In this document: positions 1-10,533 of the stretch, piece by piece
Position numbering within the stretch: position 1 is the stretch's first letter
Layout: every line of letters begins with the position of its first letter
From: Streptomyces sp. CB01580
GTDB taxonomy: Bacteria > Actinomycetota > Actinomycetes > Streptomycetales > Streptomycetaceae
Reading direction: 5' to 3'
NCBI RefSeq assembly: GCF_001905795.1
Contig: NZ_LIXJ01000016.1
Location: 136,411-200,410 of the forward strand
DNA length: 64,000 nt
The notes under the pieces: generated by a model
The model's database searches: none
Seen by the model: only the letters and a program-made list of their open reading frames with translations
Told to the model about the DNA's origin: nothing
Translations under genes and position numbers: made by a program

Positions 1-212
1 TTTGCCCGGAAGGAGCGGCGTCCGGTGCGTGCGATCGCAAGGCGGCCGAAAGCCCTCGGATGGGGTCTCCCCTGCTCGAACGAAGTCGAGAGCTTGGGGA
101 AGGGCTACGTGGGCTTTCGGCCAACGCCGAAGGGGGTCCCCCCTGGCCCTTAAGGCCTTGGGGGAGTGCGTGCCGGGCGGTGCGACGGGGCAAACGTTGC
201 CGGGAGCGGCAC
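1..212. mobile_element. Truncated copy E of an IS630/mariner-like MITE
   Basis: The right terminus is a degenerate form of the ends of copies A-C: its reverse complement starts GTGCCGCTCC and runs into CGTTTGCCCC. It is followed by TA at 213-214 inside a CTAG. The left end is cut by the window edge; about 18 bases of terminal repeat appear to be missing. The interior at 16-45 resembles copies A and B, then carries extra inverted repeats (CCGAAAGCCC at 46-55 against GGGCTTTCGG at 111-120). No coding content is credible. Positions 213-320 hold only GC-rich spacer. Confidence 0.55.
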
Positions 213-320
213 TAGGGACGGCGTCCCGGCCGTACGCGTGCGGCCGGGGACGCCGCACCGCGTCCGCTCCCCGCACGACGCCGCGCACGGGGAACGAACG
301 CGGGCGCCGACGACGGCCGG

Positions 321-896
321 TCAGTGGGCTCCCGCTTCGAGCCGCAGGCTCCAACGCCCCGGCCCACCGGAGAGCGTGACCGTCGACAGCGGGCGCACGT
401 CGACGTTCCAGTACGTCGACGGTGGGGCCATGAGGGCGTGGACGAGCGCGGCCCGGACGACGGCGGGTTCCGCGACGGCCACGATGGCGCCCTCGCACGC
501 GGGCCGGGTGTCCAGCCAGCTCCCGATCCGGGAGATGAAGGCGAGCAGCGGTTCGCCGCCGTGCGGGGCGGAGCGCGGGTCGGCGAGCCAGGCGTCGACG
601 GCGGCGGGCTCGCAGGCGGCGACGTCGGCCAGGGTGCAGCCGCGCCAGCGCCCCATGTCGCAGTCGCGCAGCGCGGGCTGGACGAGCGGTGCGTAGCCGA
701 GCGCCCGACCGGTGGCGCGGCTGCGCGCGGTGGGCGAGCAGTAGCGCAGTTCGGCGGCGCCCAGGGGTGCCAGGGCGTGCGCGGCGATCCGCACTTCGTG
801 CCACCCGGTGGGGTCGAGCGGCCGGTCCTCGTCGAAGCGCTCGGCGAGCGGCGCGGAACTGCGGGCCGCGGCGACGAGCGAGACTCGCACAGTCAT
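321..896 (-). CDS. Histidine-phosphatase-fold protein lacking catalytic histidines
   Basis: About 191 residues with the layout of the histidine phosphatase (phosphoglycerate mutase) superfamily: beta-strand SLVAAARSS, the YCSPTARSRATG segment, CDMGRWRG and a C-terminal VAEPAVVRAAL. Active members carry RHG near the N-terminus and a second His near the C-terminus. Here these read AAR and AEP, so both catalytic histidines are absent. I infer a binding or regulatory role rather than phosphatase activity. ATG at 896 was chosen; an upstream TTG at 932 would add 12 residues. It lies downstream of the MocR gene on the same strand. Confidence 0.75.
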   Translation of the reverse strand: MTVRVSLVAAARSSAPLAERFDEDRPLDPTGWHEVRIAAHALAPLGAAELRYCSPTARSRATGRALGYAPLVQPALRDCDMGRWRGCTLADVAACEPAAVDAWLADPRSAPHGGEPLLAFISRIGSWLDTRPACEGAIVAVAEPAVVRAALVHALMAPPSTYWNVDVRPLSTVTLSGGPGRWSLRLEAGAH

Positions 897-1042
897 GGCG
901 GCGATCGTGGAGCCGAACGCCACCCGGGTCAAGGGGGTAATCGCAAGCCTTTACGAAGGTTCGGGAACGCGGTCCCCGTGCGGTGCGCCGCTCCGTCGAC
1001 GGGCCCGGCATGCCCCGCGCCCCGCGGACGGCCTCGCGGCCC

Positions 1043-2555
1043 CTACCGCGTCCTCCCGCCCGGTTCCGTCGGCTCCTCCGCCGGACATCCGTCCCCGGAT
1101 CCGGCCGGCAGCATCCCCAAGGTCTCTTCGCAGGCCGTGCGCAGTCGGCGGACGCCCTCGACGATCTCGGCCGGGCCGGCGACCGCGGCGAAGCTCAACC
1201 GGATGTGCGGGGAAGGGGGTTCGGCGCAGAAGTACGGGCGGCCGGGCGCGACGGCCACGCCCGCGCGCAGCGCCGCCGAGACCACCGCGGACTCGTCGGT
1301 GCCCGCCCCCGTCCCGGGCAGGCGCAGCCACAGACTGCCGCCGCCCGAGGGGACGTGCGGGAGCGCGAGGGCCGGCAGGTCGAGCCGCAGGGCCGCCGTC
1401 ATGATGTTGCGCCGGTTCCTCAACTCGGCCGACACGGAGCGCAGATGGCGCCCCCATGCCGGGGATCCCACCAGTTCGAGCGCGGCCTCCTGGAGCGGCC
1501 GGGGCACGAAGAAGCTGTCGACGACCTGGATGGCGCGCAGCCTGGCGAGCACCGGACCTCGGGCGGCGAGCGCGCCCACCCGCAGGCTGGGCGAGGTGAC
1601 CTTGGTGAGGGAACGGACATGGACGACCACACCGTCGGGGTCGTCGGCGGCCAGCGGCGGGGGCAGCGGACCGGCGTCGTCGTGCACCAGGCACCGGGCG
1701 AAGTCGTCCTCGACGACGAACGCCCCCGCCGCCCGGGCGATGCGCAGGACCTCGCCGCGCCGTTCGGGGGCGAGGACCGCGCCCGTCGGGTTCCGGAAGA
1801 GCGGCTGGCAGACGAAGACCCGCGCGCCGGTGGCCCGGAACGCGGCGGCGAGCAGCTCCGGACGCACTCCGCCGGTGTCCACGGGCACCGGCACCGGGCG
1901 CAGTCCGGTGGCCCGGGCGGCGGCGAGCATGCCGGGATAGGTGGGCGATTCGACCAGCACCGGAGCCCCCGAGGGGGCGAGCGCCCGCAGCGCGACGGCC
2001 AGCGCGCTCTGGCCGCCCGCGGTGATCAGCACGTCGGCGGCACCGAGCGCGGGCCCGATGTCCCGGGCGAACCAGGCCCGCAGTTCGGGCAGCCCGTCGA
2101 TGGGCGGGCGGTCCCAGGCACCCGGGCGGCGGCCGGCCCTGGCGAGTGCGGCGGCGAGCGCCCGTTCCGGCTGGAGCGAGGAGTGGAGGTAGCCGCCGTT
2201 CAGCTCGATGACACCGGCCGGGGGCGCGGCGAGCGTGACCAGGACACCGGAGGCGTCGACGGTGCGCGGCACCGCCTCGGGGCCGCCGTCACCGCTGAGG
2301 GAGACCTCCTGCCAGGAGGTGTCGCCCGGTGGGGGCGTGTCCGTACGGGGGCGGGCCCGGAAGACGCCGGCGCCGGGCCGGGTGACGACGAGGCCCTCGG
2401 CGGCGAGCCGGGCGATGGCCCGGGAGACGGTCACGGGGCTGACCCGGAAGCGCTCGACGAGAGCCCGACTGGACGGCAGCTTTCCATCTGCTGGGTAGCG
2501 GTCGAGTTCGCTCCGGAGGGAATCCGCCAGTTGGGCCACGCTGCTAGGCTCGTGC

Positions 2556-2557
<2 letters not shown>
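1043..2557 (-). CDS. MocR-type GntR/aminotransferase-fold transcription regulator
   Basis: 504 residues. Residues 1-75 form a GntR winged helix (LPSSRALVERFRVSPVTVSRA). The rest is a fold-type I aminotransferase domain, with the presumed PLP lysine in SLTKVTSPSLRVGAL. MocR proteins use PLP or an amino-acid adduct to switch binding at direct repeats, usually controlling a divergent gene; here that is the EamA exporter at 2556. A TATCCT hexamer 8 bases before the ATG and the absence of a Shine-Dalgarno suggest a leaderless transcript. The ligand is unknown. Confidence 0.9.
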
Positions 2558-3503
<946 letters not shown>

Positions 3504-3732
3504 CGAGGGCCCGTGACGAGGAACCGCCCCGGCCCCTTCCCCGTGACGAAGTCCCCTCGCCGCCCGCCTGCCACCCGCGGCGAGGCCGCGCACCCGGCGC
3601 CCCGGCGAGGCACACCCGCGCGAACCCGGCCCCGGCGTCCGGCCCGCGATCCCCGCTTCCCCACCGGGCGAAGTCACTTTTCGGTCATAGACTTGTCGAC
3701 AAGGACCGCCACCCGTGAGGAGGTCACTCCCG

Positions 3733-3945
3733 ATGGAGGCACACGCGGGCGACCGGCTGCTGACGCACGGCAGGACCGTGGGGCAGCGCGACAAGGTCGC
3801 AGAGATCCTCGAAGTGCTCGGTGCCGGGGGCACTCCCCCGTTCCGCGTCCGGTCCGAGGACGGACACGAGCACCTGATTTCGCCCGGTCCCGACAGCGTC
3901 GTACAGCACACCGCCGACAGGAAGCGGACACCGGAGAGCCCGTAG
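3733..3945 (+). CDS. DUF1918 domain protein
   Basis: 70 residues. It matches the small SH3-like DUF1918 family of actinomycetes by its GDRLLTHGRTVGQRDKVAEI opening, a central GGTPPFRVRSEDGHEHLISPGPD and a basic tail. GAGGAGG at 3717-3723 lies 9 bases before the ATG and fixes the start. A TAGACT hexamer at 3688-3693 next to the palindrome CTTGTCGACAAG (3692-3703) may belong to its promoter. Biochemical function is unknown. Confidence 0.8.
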   Translation: MEAHAGDRLLTHGRTVGQRDKVAEILEVLGAGGTPPFRVRSEDGHEHLISPGPDSVVQHTADRKRTPESP

Positions 3946-4042
3946 CGGCCTCCGCGGCGGCGCTCGTCGCTCCCGGGCCACGGGCGGACGGACCGGTTCT
4001 CCCGGCCGCCCGCCCCGTCCCCGCGTCCGCTCCGCCGCTCCC

Positions 4043-5356
4043 TCAGCGGGGCGGGCGCACCCGGCCCGGGTAGTGGTCGCCCACCACGCGGGCCATCGCG
4101 CCGATCCGGTCCTCGACCACGTCCTTGCCCGAGAAGTAGACATGGCCGCGCACCTGGTCGCAGGCGGCGGCGAAGTCGAGGTGGCGGGAGAGTTCGGCCG
4201 GGTCCTGCCAGGCGGCCGGCTGGGCGGGATCACCGGCCTTGTACAGCGCCTCGCCGATGTACAGATCGACGCCCGTGCCCCGCACGACCTCGTTCCACCA
4301 GGGCACCAGTTCGGCGTAGTCGGCGGCGGCGAACCCCAGATTCCAGTAGACCTGCGGGCAGATGTAGTCGATCCAGCCCTTCTTGATCCAGCCGCGGGTG
4401 TCGGCGTACAGGTCGTCGTAGGTCTGCACGCCCGCCCTCGTGGCGGAGCCGCGCGGATCGGTCGCGGCGTTGCGCCAGACCGCGAACGGGCTGATGCCGA
4501 ACCGGACGTTCTTCTTGATCTTCTTGATCCGCTCGCCGGTCTCGCGCACGAGCCGGTCGGTGTTGTCGCGCCGCCAGGCGGCCCGGTCGGGGAACCCCGC
4601 ACCGTACTTCGCGTACGCGGCGTCGTCGGCGAACTCCTGCCCGGCCACCGGGTACGGGTAGAAGTAGTCGTCCCAGTGCACGGCGTCGACGTCGTAGCGG
4701 CGCACCGCGTCCAGCATCGCGTCCTGGACGAAGCGGCGGACCTCGGGGAGGCCCGGGTTGTAGTAGAGCTTCCCGCCGTACGGCAGGACCCAGTCGGGGT
4801 GCAGCCTGGCGGGGTGGGCCGCGGCCAGCCGGGACGGGTCGGTGTGGTTGGCGACCCGGTACGGGTTGAACCAGGCGTGCAGTTCCAGCCCCCGGTCGTG
4901 GGCCTCGCGCACGGCGGTGCCCAGCGGGTCCCAGCCGGGGTCCTTGCCCTGGACGCCGGTGAGGTACTGGGCCCACGGCTCGTACGGCGAGGGCCACAGG
5001 GCGTCGGCGGTCGGCCGGACCTGGAGCATCACGGCGTTCAGCCGCCGGTCGACGGCCTCGTCCAGGTGGTCGATCAGTTCCGCGCGCTGCGCGGCGGCCG
5101 TCAGACCGGGCTTCGACGGCCAGTCGAGGTTGGCGACGGTGGCGACCCACACACCGCGCAGTTCGCGCCGCGCGGTCCGGTGGCCGCCGCCGTGCGGCGG
5201 CGCGCCCTCCCGCCCGGGGCCGTCGACCGTCCGGGAGGCGGGCCCCTGCCGGGCGGGAGCCGCGACGGCGTCACCCGCCAGGACGGCCCCGCCCATCGCT
5301 CCGGCGACCGCTCCGGCCGCTCCCGTCACAAACCCTCTTCGGGCCATCTGCCGCAT
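4043..5356 (-). CDS. Tat-exported family 10-like glycosyl hydrolase (GHL10/YngK type)
   Basis: 437 residues. The N-terminus MRQMARRGFVTGAAGAV is a twin-arginine signal with a following hydrophobic stretch. The mature part begins with RELRGVWVATVANLDWPS, then VMLQVRPTADALWPS, WFNPYRV, VHWDDYFYPYP and ICPQVYWNLGF, the signature of the GHL10 TIM-barrel family tied to cell-wall or glycan metabolism. ATG 5356 was chosen because it places the Tat signal at the N-terminus; ATG 5482 would add 42 unlikely residues. It converges on the DUF1918 gene. Confidence 0.85.
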   Translation of the reverse strand: MRQMARRGFVTGAAGAVAGAMGGAVLAGDAVAAPARQGPASRTVDGPGREGAPPHGGGHRTARRELRGVWVATVANLDWPSKPGLTAAAQRAELIDHLDEAVDRRLNAVMLQVRPTADALWPSPYEPWAQYLTGVQGKDPGWDPLGTAVREAHDRGLELHAWFNPYRVANHTDPSRLAAAHPARLHPDWVLPYGGKLYYNPGLPEVRRFVQDAMLDAVRRYDVDAVHWDDYFYPYPVAGQEFADDAAYAKYGAGFPDRAAWRRDNTDRLVRETGERIKKIKKNVRFGISPFAVWRNAATDPRGSATRAGVQTYDDLYADTRGWIKKGWIDYICPQVYWNLGFAAADYAELVPWWNEVVRGTGVDLYIGEALYKAGDPAQPAAWQDPAELSRHLDFAAACDQVRGHVYFSGKDVVEDRIGAMARVVGDHYPGRVRPPR

Positions 5357-5605
5357 CTCGTCTCGCACCTGCCGTCTCTCTCCCTCGTCGTCCTCGTCGT
5401 GACCGACATCGCCGGCAAGCGCCGTCGCTGTCGGTCCGCGCCGGTGTCCGTCGCCTCCGTGCTCGGGCGTACGGCAGAGCATGCCCGCCCCGGCCCGCGA
5501 TCACCCGTAGGCGGCGGAGTAACGTCGGGGGGTCGGGGCGGGCACCGGACTCACACGGGAACCTGCGACTCGGAGATCAGCGAAAGGCACGAGGTGACGG
5601 ACTCT

Positions 5606-6466
5606 ATGGCCGATATTTCACGCGTCGGAGTGGTGGGCTGTGGCCAGATGGGCGCGGGCATCGCGGAGGTGTGCGCCCGCAGCGGTCTCGAGGTCAAGGT
5701 GGCCGAGACCACCGGCGAGGCGCTGGAGATCGGCCGCACCAGGCTCCACAACTCCCTCTCGAAGGCCGCCGACCGCGGCAAGATCACTCCGGAGGAACGG
5801 GACGAGACACTCGCCCGGCTGACCTACACGACCGACCTCGGAGAGTTCGCCGACCGCGATCTCGTCATCGAGGCCGTCGTGGAGAACGAGCAGGTCAAGA
5901 CCGAGATCTTCCAGGTGCTCGACCAGGTGGTGACCCGGCCGGACGCGATCCTGGCCTCGAACACCTCCTCCATCCCGCTGGTGAAGCTGGCCGTGGCGAC
6001 CTCCCGCCCCGACCAGGTCATCGGCATCCACTTCTTCAACCCGGCACCGGTGCAGAAGCTCGTCGAGCTGATCCCCGCGCTGACGACGTCCGACGAGACG
6101 GTGAAGCGTGCGGAGGCCCTGGTGCAGGACGTCCTCGGCAAGCATCCGATCCGCGCCCAGGACCGGTCCGGCTTCGTCGTCAACGCGCTGCTGATCCCGT
6201 ACCTGCTCTCCGCGATCCGTATGTTCGAGTCGGGGATCGCCAGCCGCGAGGACATCGACAACGGCATGGAGCTCGGCTGCGCCCACCCCATGGGGCCGCT
6301 CAAGCTCTCCGACCTGATCGGGCTGGACACCGTGGCATCGGTCGCCGATTCGATGTACGCGGAGTTCAAGGAGCCGTTGTACGCCGCTCCCCCGCTGCTC
6401 CAGCGCATGGTGGACGCGGGGCGGCTCGGCCGCAAGACCGGTTCGGGCTTCTACGTGTACTCCTGA
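5606..6466 (+). CDS. 3-hydroxybutyryl-CoA dehydrogenase
   Basis: 286 residues, the usual length for the soluble NAD(P)-dependent enzyme that interconverts acetoacetyl-CoA and 3-hydroxybutyryl-CoA (butanoate and PHB-type metabolism, possibly ethylmalonyl-CoA supply). Residues 8-17 (GVVGCGQMGA) form the Rossmann dinucleotide loop. IGIHFFNPAP carries the catalytic His, and DRSGFVVNALL plus MGPLKLSDLIGLD are family hallmarks. A GTG at 5594 with AAAGG six bases upstream is an alternative start adding four residues. The gene is monocistronic and followed by a strong hairpin. Confidence 0.93.
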   Translation: MADISRVGVVGCGQMGAGIAEVCARSGLEVKVAETTGEALEIGRTRLHNSLSKAADRGKITPEERDETLARLTYTTDLGEFADRDLVIEAVVENEQVKTEIFQVLDQVVTRPDAILASNTSSIPLVKLAVATSRPDQVIGIHFFNPAPVQKLVELIPALTTSDETVKRAEALVQDVLGKHPIRAQDRSGFVVNALLIPYLLSAIRMFESGIASREDIDNGMELGCAHPMGPLKLSDLIGLDTVASVADSMYAEFKEPLYAAPPLLQRMVDAGRLGRKTGSGFYVYS

Positions 6467-6485
6467 TCCCCGACCGCGCCTGTTC

Positions 6486-6516
6486 GGGGCCGGACCGGTG
6501 CGCCCGGTCCGGCCCC
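6486..6516 (+). terminator. Hairpin terminator of the hydroxybutyryl-CoA dehydrogenase gene
   Basis: Arms GGGGCCGGACCGG (6486-6498) and CCGGTCCGGCCCC (6504-6516) pair perfectly around a 5-base loop, 20 bp after the stop codon. Confidence 0.75.
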
Positions 6517-6604
6517 GTTCGCGTTCGCGCGCCGTCCCGGGTCGCGCCCCGCGAGGACGTCGGACGGGGCGGGCCGCACCCGCGCCCACGTCTCCCTGCG
6601 AGCA

Positions 6605-6641
6605 CGAAGGGGCGTGCCCGAAGCCCGGACACGCCCCTTCG
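6605..6641 (-). terminator. Hairpin terminator of pheST
   Basis: CGAAGGGGCGTG (6605-6616) pairs with CACGCCCCTTCG (6630-6641), 30 bp beyond the pheT stop on the minus strand. With the hairpin at 6486 it separates two convergent units. Confidence 0.7.
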
Positions 6642-6670
6642 TCCCATGCCGCGCGATGCGCGGTGTGCCG

Positions 6671-9184
6671 TTACGCGCCCCTCAGCACCGCGCCCGTCCG
6701 CTCGGCGGCCAGCGCCACCGCGGCGTCACGGGCGGCCGTGGCCTCGTCGACGGTCAGCGTGCGGTCCGCGGCGCGGAAGCGCAGCGCGTACGCCAGGGAC
6801 TTGCGGCCCGCGCCGATCTGGTCGCCGGTGAAGACGTCGAACAGTCGCAGCGATTCGAGGAGTTCACCCGCGCCCTCGCGCAGCGCCCGCTCCACGTCGG
6901 CCGCCGGGACGTTCTCCGCGACGACCAGCGCGACGTCCTGGGTCGCCACCGGGAAGGCGGAGATGCCGGGCGCCCTGACCGGTCCGTCGACAGCCCGCTC
7001 CAGGACGTCCAGCTCGACCTCCATGGCGCAGGTGCGCTCCGGCAGGTGGAGCGCCTTGACGACGCGCGGGTGCAGCTCGCCGGCGTGCCCGAGGAGGGTC
7101 TCCTCCCCGTTCACCGTGACGTAAAGCGCGGCGCACCGGCCCGGGTGCCACGGCGCGTGCTGGGCGCCTCGGACGGTCGCCTCGACACCCGCCTCCCGGG
7201 CGACCGCGCGGGCGGCCTCCACGGCGTCGGCCCAGTCCGCCGGGCGGCCCGCGCCCCACCAGCCGGCCTGCTCGCGGGCGCCCGCGAGGACGACCGCGGC
7301 GTGGCGGGGCTGGTGCGGCAGCGCGGCGTCGAGCGCGGCGATCTCCTCGTCGCCGGGACGGCGGTCGACGGACAGCCGGACGGCCTTCGCCGCGCCGTCG
7401 GCGGGCCTGAAGACGAGCCCGGTCTCGAACAGCGCCAGGTCGTGACCGCCCCGCCCGTCGTTGCGCCGCAGCACGCCGAGCAGCCCCGGCAGCAGCGTGG
7501 TGCGCAGGGACGGTTCGTCGTCGGACAGCGGGTTGACGAGGTCGACCGTGCGGCGGCGGGCGTCGTCGGCGTCGAGCCCGAGCTGGTCGAACACGGCGCC
7601 GCCGACGAACGGGTAGTTCAGCGCCTCGACGTACCCGGCCCCGGCGAGCGCCCGGCCGATCCGGCGGTGCAGCCGCTGGCGGTCGGTGAGCCCGCGCCCG
7701 GACGGGGGCGTCGGGAGCGTGGACGGGAGGTTCTCGTAGCCCTCCAGCCGGATGACCTCCTCGGCGAGGTCGTTCGGCTCGCTGAGGTCGGGACGCCAGG
7801 ACGGCACGGTGACGATCAGCTCGTCCTGCCCGTAGACGTCGCAGCCGACCTCCTGGAGGCGGCGCACGACGGTCTCACGGCCGTACTCCACGCCGGCCAC
7901 CCGGTCGGGGTGGGACGCGGGCATCGCGATGGTGCGGGGTGCGGACGGGGCACAGACCTCGGTGACCCCGGCCTCGGCCGTACCGCCCGCGAGCAGCACC
8001 AGCAGGTCGACGGTGCGCTGCGCGGCGGCGGCCGCGGCCTGCGGGTCGGTGCCGCGCTCGAAGCGCTTGGACGCCTCGGAGGACAGCCTGTGGCGGCGCG
8101 CGGTACGGGCGATCGAGATCGCGTCGAAGTGCGCCGCCTCGATGACGACCTCGGTGGTGCCGTGGGTGCCGTCCTGGGCGTCCGCGATCTCGGTGTTGGC
8201 GCCGCCCATGACGCCCGCGAGGCCGATCGGGCCGCGGTCGTCGGTGATGACCAGGTCCTCGGCGTCCAGGGCGCGGACCGTGCCGTCGAGGGTGGTGAGC
8301 TTCTCGCCCTGCTGGGCGCGGCGCACCCCGATCGGCCCGTCGAGACGGGTGCGGTCGTAGGCGTGCAGCGGCTGGCCGAGCTCCAGCATCACGTAGTTGG
8401 TGATGTCGACGGCGAGCGAGATCGGGCGCATCCCGGCCTTCTGCAGCCGACGCTGCATCCAGATCGGGGAGCGCGCCTCGGGCTGGAGACCGACGACGGT
8501 CCGCGCGGTGAACCGGTCGCAGCCGACCGGGTCGGCGACCTTCACCGGGTGTCCGAACGCGTTCGGCGCGGGCACGTCCAGGAGCGCCGGGTCGCGCAGC
8601 GGCAGGCCGTACGCGATGGCGGTCTCGCGGGCGACGCCGCGCATGGACAGGCAGTAGCCGCGGTCGGGCGTGACGGCGATGTCCAGGACCTCGTCGACGA
8701 GCTGGAGCAGCTCGATGGCGTCGGTGCCGACCTCGTGCTCCGGCGGCAGCACGATGATGCCGTGCGTGCCGTCGTCGCCCATGCCGAGCTCGTCGGCGGA
8801 GCAGATCATGCCGTGCGAGGTCCGGCCGTACGTCTTGCGCGCGGAGATCGCGAAGTCGCCGGGCAGGACGGCGCCCGGGAGGACCACGACGACCTTGTCG
8901 CCGACGGAGAAGTTGCGGGCTCCGCAGACGATCTCCTGCGGCTCGCCGGTGCCGTTGGCGTCGCCGACGTCGACCGTGCAGAAGCGGATGGGCTTCTTGA
9001 AGCCCTCCAGTTCCTCGATGGTCAGGACCTGTCCGACGACCAGGGGGCCCTTGAGGCCGGCGCCGATCTGCTCGACGGTCTCGACCTCCAGGCCGACGGC
9101 GACGAGCTCGGCCTGTACGTCACGGCCGGTCTCCGTCGCCGGCAGGTCGACGTACTCCCGCAGCCAGGAAAGCGGGACGCGCAT
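6671..9184 (-). CDS. pheT: Phenylalanyl-tRNA synthetase beta subunit
   Basis: 837 residues, full length. It starts MRVPLSWLREYVDLP, followed by the tRNA-binding EMAP/OB segment (about 40-155, GLKGPLVVGQVLTIE), the B3/B4 editing region, the B5 domain and a C-terminal anticodon-binding fold ending VALAAERTGAVLRGA. It assembles with PheS as an alpha2-beta2 enzyme charging tRNA-Phe in the cytoplasm; the beta subunit edits mischarged tyrosine. Its ATG overlaps the pheS TGA by one base (TGATG), implying translational coupling. Confidence 0.98.
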   Translation of the reverse strand: MRVPLSWLREYVDLPATETGRDVQAELVAVGLEVETVEQIGAGLKGPLVVGQVLTIEELEGFKKPIRFCTVDVGDANGTGEPQEIVCGARNFSVGDKVVVVLPGAVLPGDFAISARKTYGRTSHGMICSADELGMGDDGTHGIIVLPPEHEVGTDAIELLQLVDEVLDIAVTPDRGYCLSMRGVARETAIAYGLPLRDPALLDVPAPNAFGHPVKVADPVGCDRFTARTVVGLQPEARSPIWMQRRLQKAGMRPISLAVDITNYVMLELGQPLHAYDRTRLDGPIGVRRAQQGEKLTTLDGTVRALDAEDLVITDDRGPIGLAGVMGGANTEIADAQDGTHGTTEVVIEAAHFDAISIARTARRHRLSSEASKRFERGTDPQAAAAAAQRTVDLLVLLAGGTAEAGVTEVCAPSAPRTIAMPASHPDRVAGVEYGRETVVRRLQEVGCDVYGQDELIVTVPSWRPDLSEPNDLAEEVIRLEGYENLPSTLPTPPSGRGLTDRQRLHRRIGRALAGAGYVEALNYPFVGGAVFDQLGLDADDARRRTVDLVNPLSDDEPSLRTTLLPGLLGVLRRNDGRGGHDLALFETGLVFRPADGAAKAVRLSVDRRPGDEEIAALDAALPHQPRHAAVVLAGAREQAGWWGAGRPADWADAVEAARAVAREAGVEATVRGAQHAPWHPGRCAALYVTVNGEETLLGHAGELHPRVVKALHLPERTCAMEVELDVLERAVDGPVRAPGISAFPVATQDVALVVAENVPAADVERALREGAGELLESLRLFDVFTGDQIGAGRKSLAYALRFRAADRTLTVDEATAARDAAVALAAERTGAVLRGA

Positions 9185-10311
9185 CAGATCTCCATCCCGA
9201 ACGGCCGGGTGAAACGGACGTCACCTTCGACCATGTCTCGCATGTCTTCGACGTTGTGGCGGAACATCAGCATCCGTTCGATGCCGAACCCGAAGGCGAA
9301 TCCGCTGTACTTCTGGGGGTCGACGCCGCAGGCGATGAGCACCCTGGGGTTGACCATGCCGCAGCCGCCGAGCTCGATCCAGCCCTCGCTGCCGCAGGTG
9401 CGGCAGGGGCGGTCCGGGTTGCCGACGGACGCGCCGCGGCAGACGTAGCAGACCATGTCCATCTCGGCGGACGGCTCGGTGAACGGGAAGAAGTTCGGCC
9501 GCAGCCGGGTCTTCATGTCCGCGCCGAAGAGCGCCTGGACCATGTGGTCGAGGGTGCCCTTGAGGTCGGCCATGGTGAGGCCCTCGTCGACGGCCAGCAG
9601 CTCGATCTGGTGGAAGACCGGGGTGTGCGTCGCGTCGAGCTCGTCGGTGCGGTAGACGCGGCCGGGGCAGACGACGTAGACGGGGGGCTCGCGGTCGAGC
9701 AGGGTGCGGGCCTGGACCGGCGAGGTGTGGGTGCGCAGCACGACCCCGGACTCGTCGGTGTCGGCGCCGTCGGCGCCGCGGACGAAGAAGGTGTCCTGCA
9801 TCTGCCGGGCCGGGTGGTCGGGCACGAAGTTCAGCGCGTCGAAGTTGAACCACTCCGCCTCGGCCTCGGGGCCCTCCGCGATCTCGTAGCCCATGGCCAC
9901 GAAGACGTCCGCGACGCGCTCCATGAGGGTGGTCAGCGGGTGGCGGGCGCCGGCCGGGACACGGTCGTACGGCAGCGTGACGTCCACCGCCTCCTCGACC
10001 AGCACGCGGGCGTCCCGCTCGGCCTCCAGCTCCGCCTGACGGGCGGCGAGGGCCTTGCTCACGGCGCCGCGGGCCTGGCCCACGCGCTTGCCCGCCTCGG
10101 CCTTGGCCTGGGGCGGCAGCGCGCCGATCTCCCGGTTGGCGAGCGCCAGCGGCGACGTGCCGCCGGTGTGCGCGGTCTTCGCCCGGGCGAGCGCGTCGAG
10201 GTCACCGGCGGCGGCGAAGGCGGCGAACGCCTCGTCCCGCATGCGCTCGATCTCTTCCGGTTTCAGTGCCTCGACCTCGACTGGGTCGTACGACTTGTTC
10301 GGTGCCGACAT
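9184..10311 (-). CDS. pheS: Phenylalanyl-tRNA synthetase alpha subunit
   Basis: 375 residues. An N-terminal coiled-coil arm (about 1-90) is followed by the class II catalytic core, with motif 2 around TPVFHQIELLAVDEG and motif 3 FGFGIERMLMFRHNV. A Cys cluster (CYVCRGASVGNPDRPCRTCG) is typical of actinobacterial PheS. It binds ATP and phenylalanine and aminoacylates tRNA-Phe with PheT. ATG 10311 follows a purine-rich GGGAAGAG. Confidence 0.98.
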   Translation of the reverse strand: MSAPNKSYDPVEVEALKPEEIERMRDEAFAAFAAAGDLDALARAKTAHTGGTSPLALANREIGALPPQAKAEAGKRVGQARGAVSKALAARQAELEAERDARVLVEEAVDVTLPYDRVPAGARHPLTTLMERVADVFVAMGYEIAEGPEAEAEWFNFDALNFVPDHPARQMQDTFFVRGADGADTDESGVVLRTHTSPVQARTLLDREPPVYVVCPGRVYRTDELDATHTPVFHQIELLAVDEGLTMADLKGTLDHMVQALFGADMKTRLRPNFFPFTEPSAEMDMVCYVCRGASVGNPDRPCRTCGSEGWIELGGCGMVNPRVLIACGVDPQKYSGFAFGFGIERMLMFRHNVEDMRDMVEGDVRFTRPFGMEI

Positions 10312-10415
10312 CTCTTCCCGTGCTTCCGATTGGCTGGTACTGCTCTGAACCGGGGACGCCCCGGACCCCGGCGGCCCCGCCCGACGGCCGGAGGACGCAA
10401 AGGTGCCAAAGGACG

Positions 10416-10421
10416 AGTCTA
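10416..10421 (-). promoter_or_regulatory. Candidate -10 box for pheST
   Basis: TAGACT on the minus strand, about 105 bases before pheS, matches the streptomycete -10 consensus TAGRRT. No convincing -35 is visible, so this is tentative. Confidence 0.3.
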
Positions 10422-10533
10422 AAGGGCTCCGGACGTGTGCAGGGTCCGCGGGCGGCGCGGACGGCCTCCCGGCACCCCGCCCCCGGCCCGTCCGGTCGCC
10501 GCGCGAACACCGCCGTCCGCGGCCCGGACGCCG

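Noticed and set aside
6614..9448. 944-codon open frame antisense to pheT
   Set aside because: pheT has full domain content on the other strand; the antisense frame is a GC-bias shadow.
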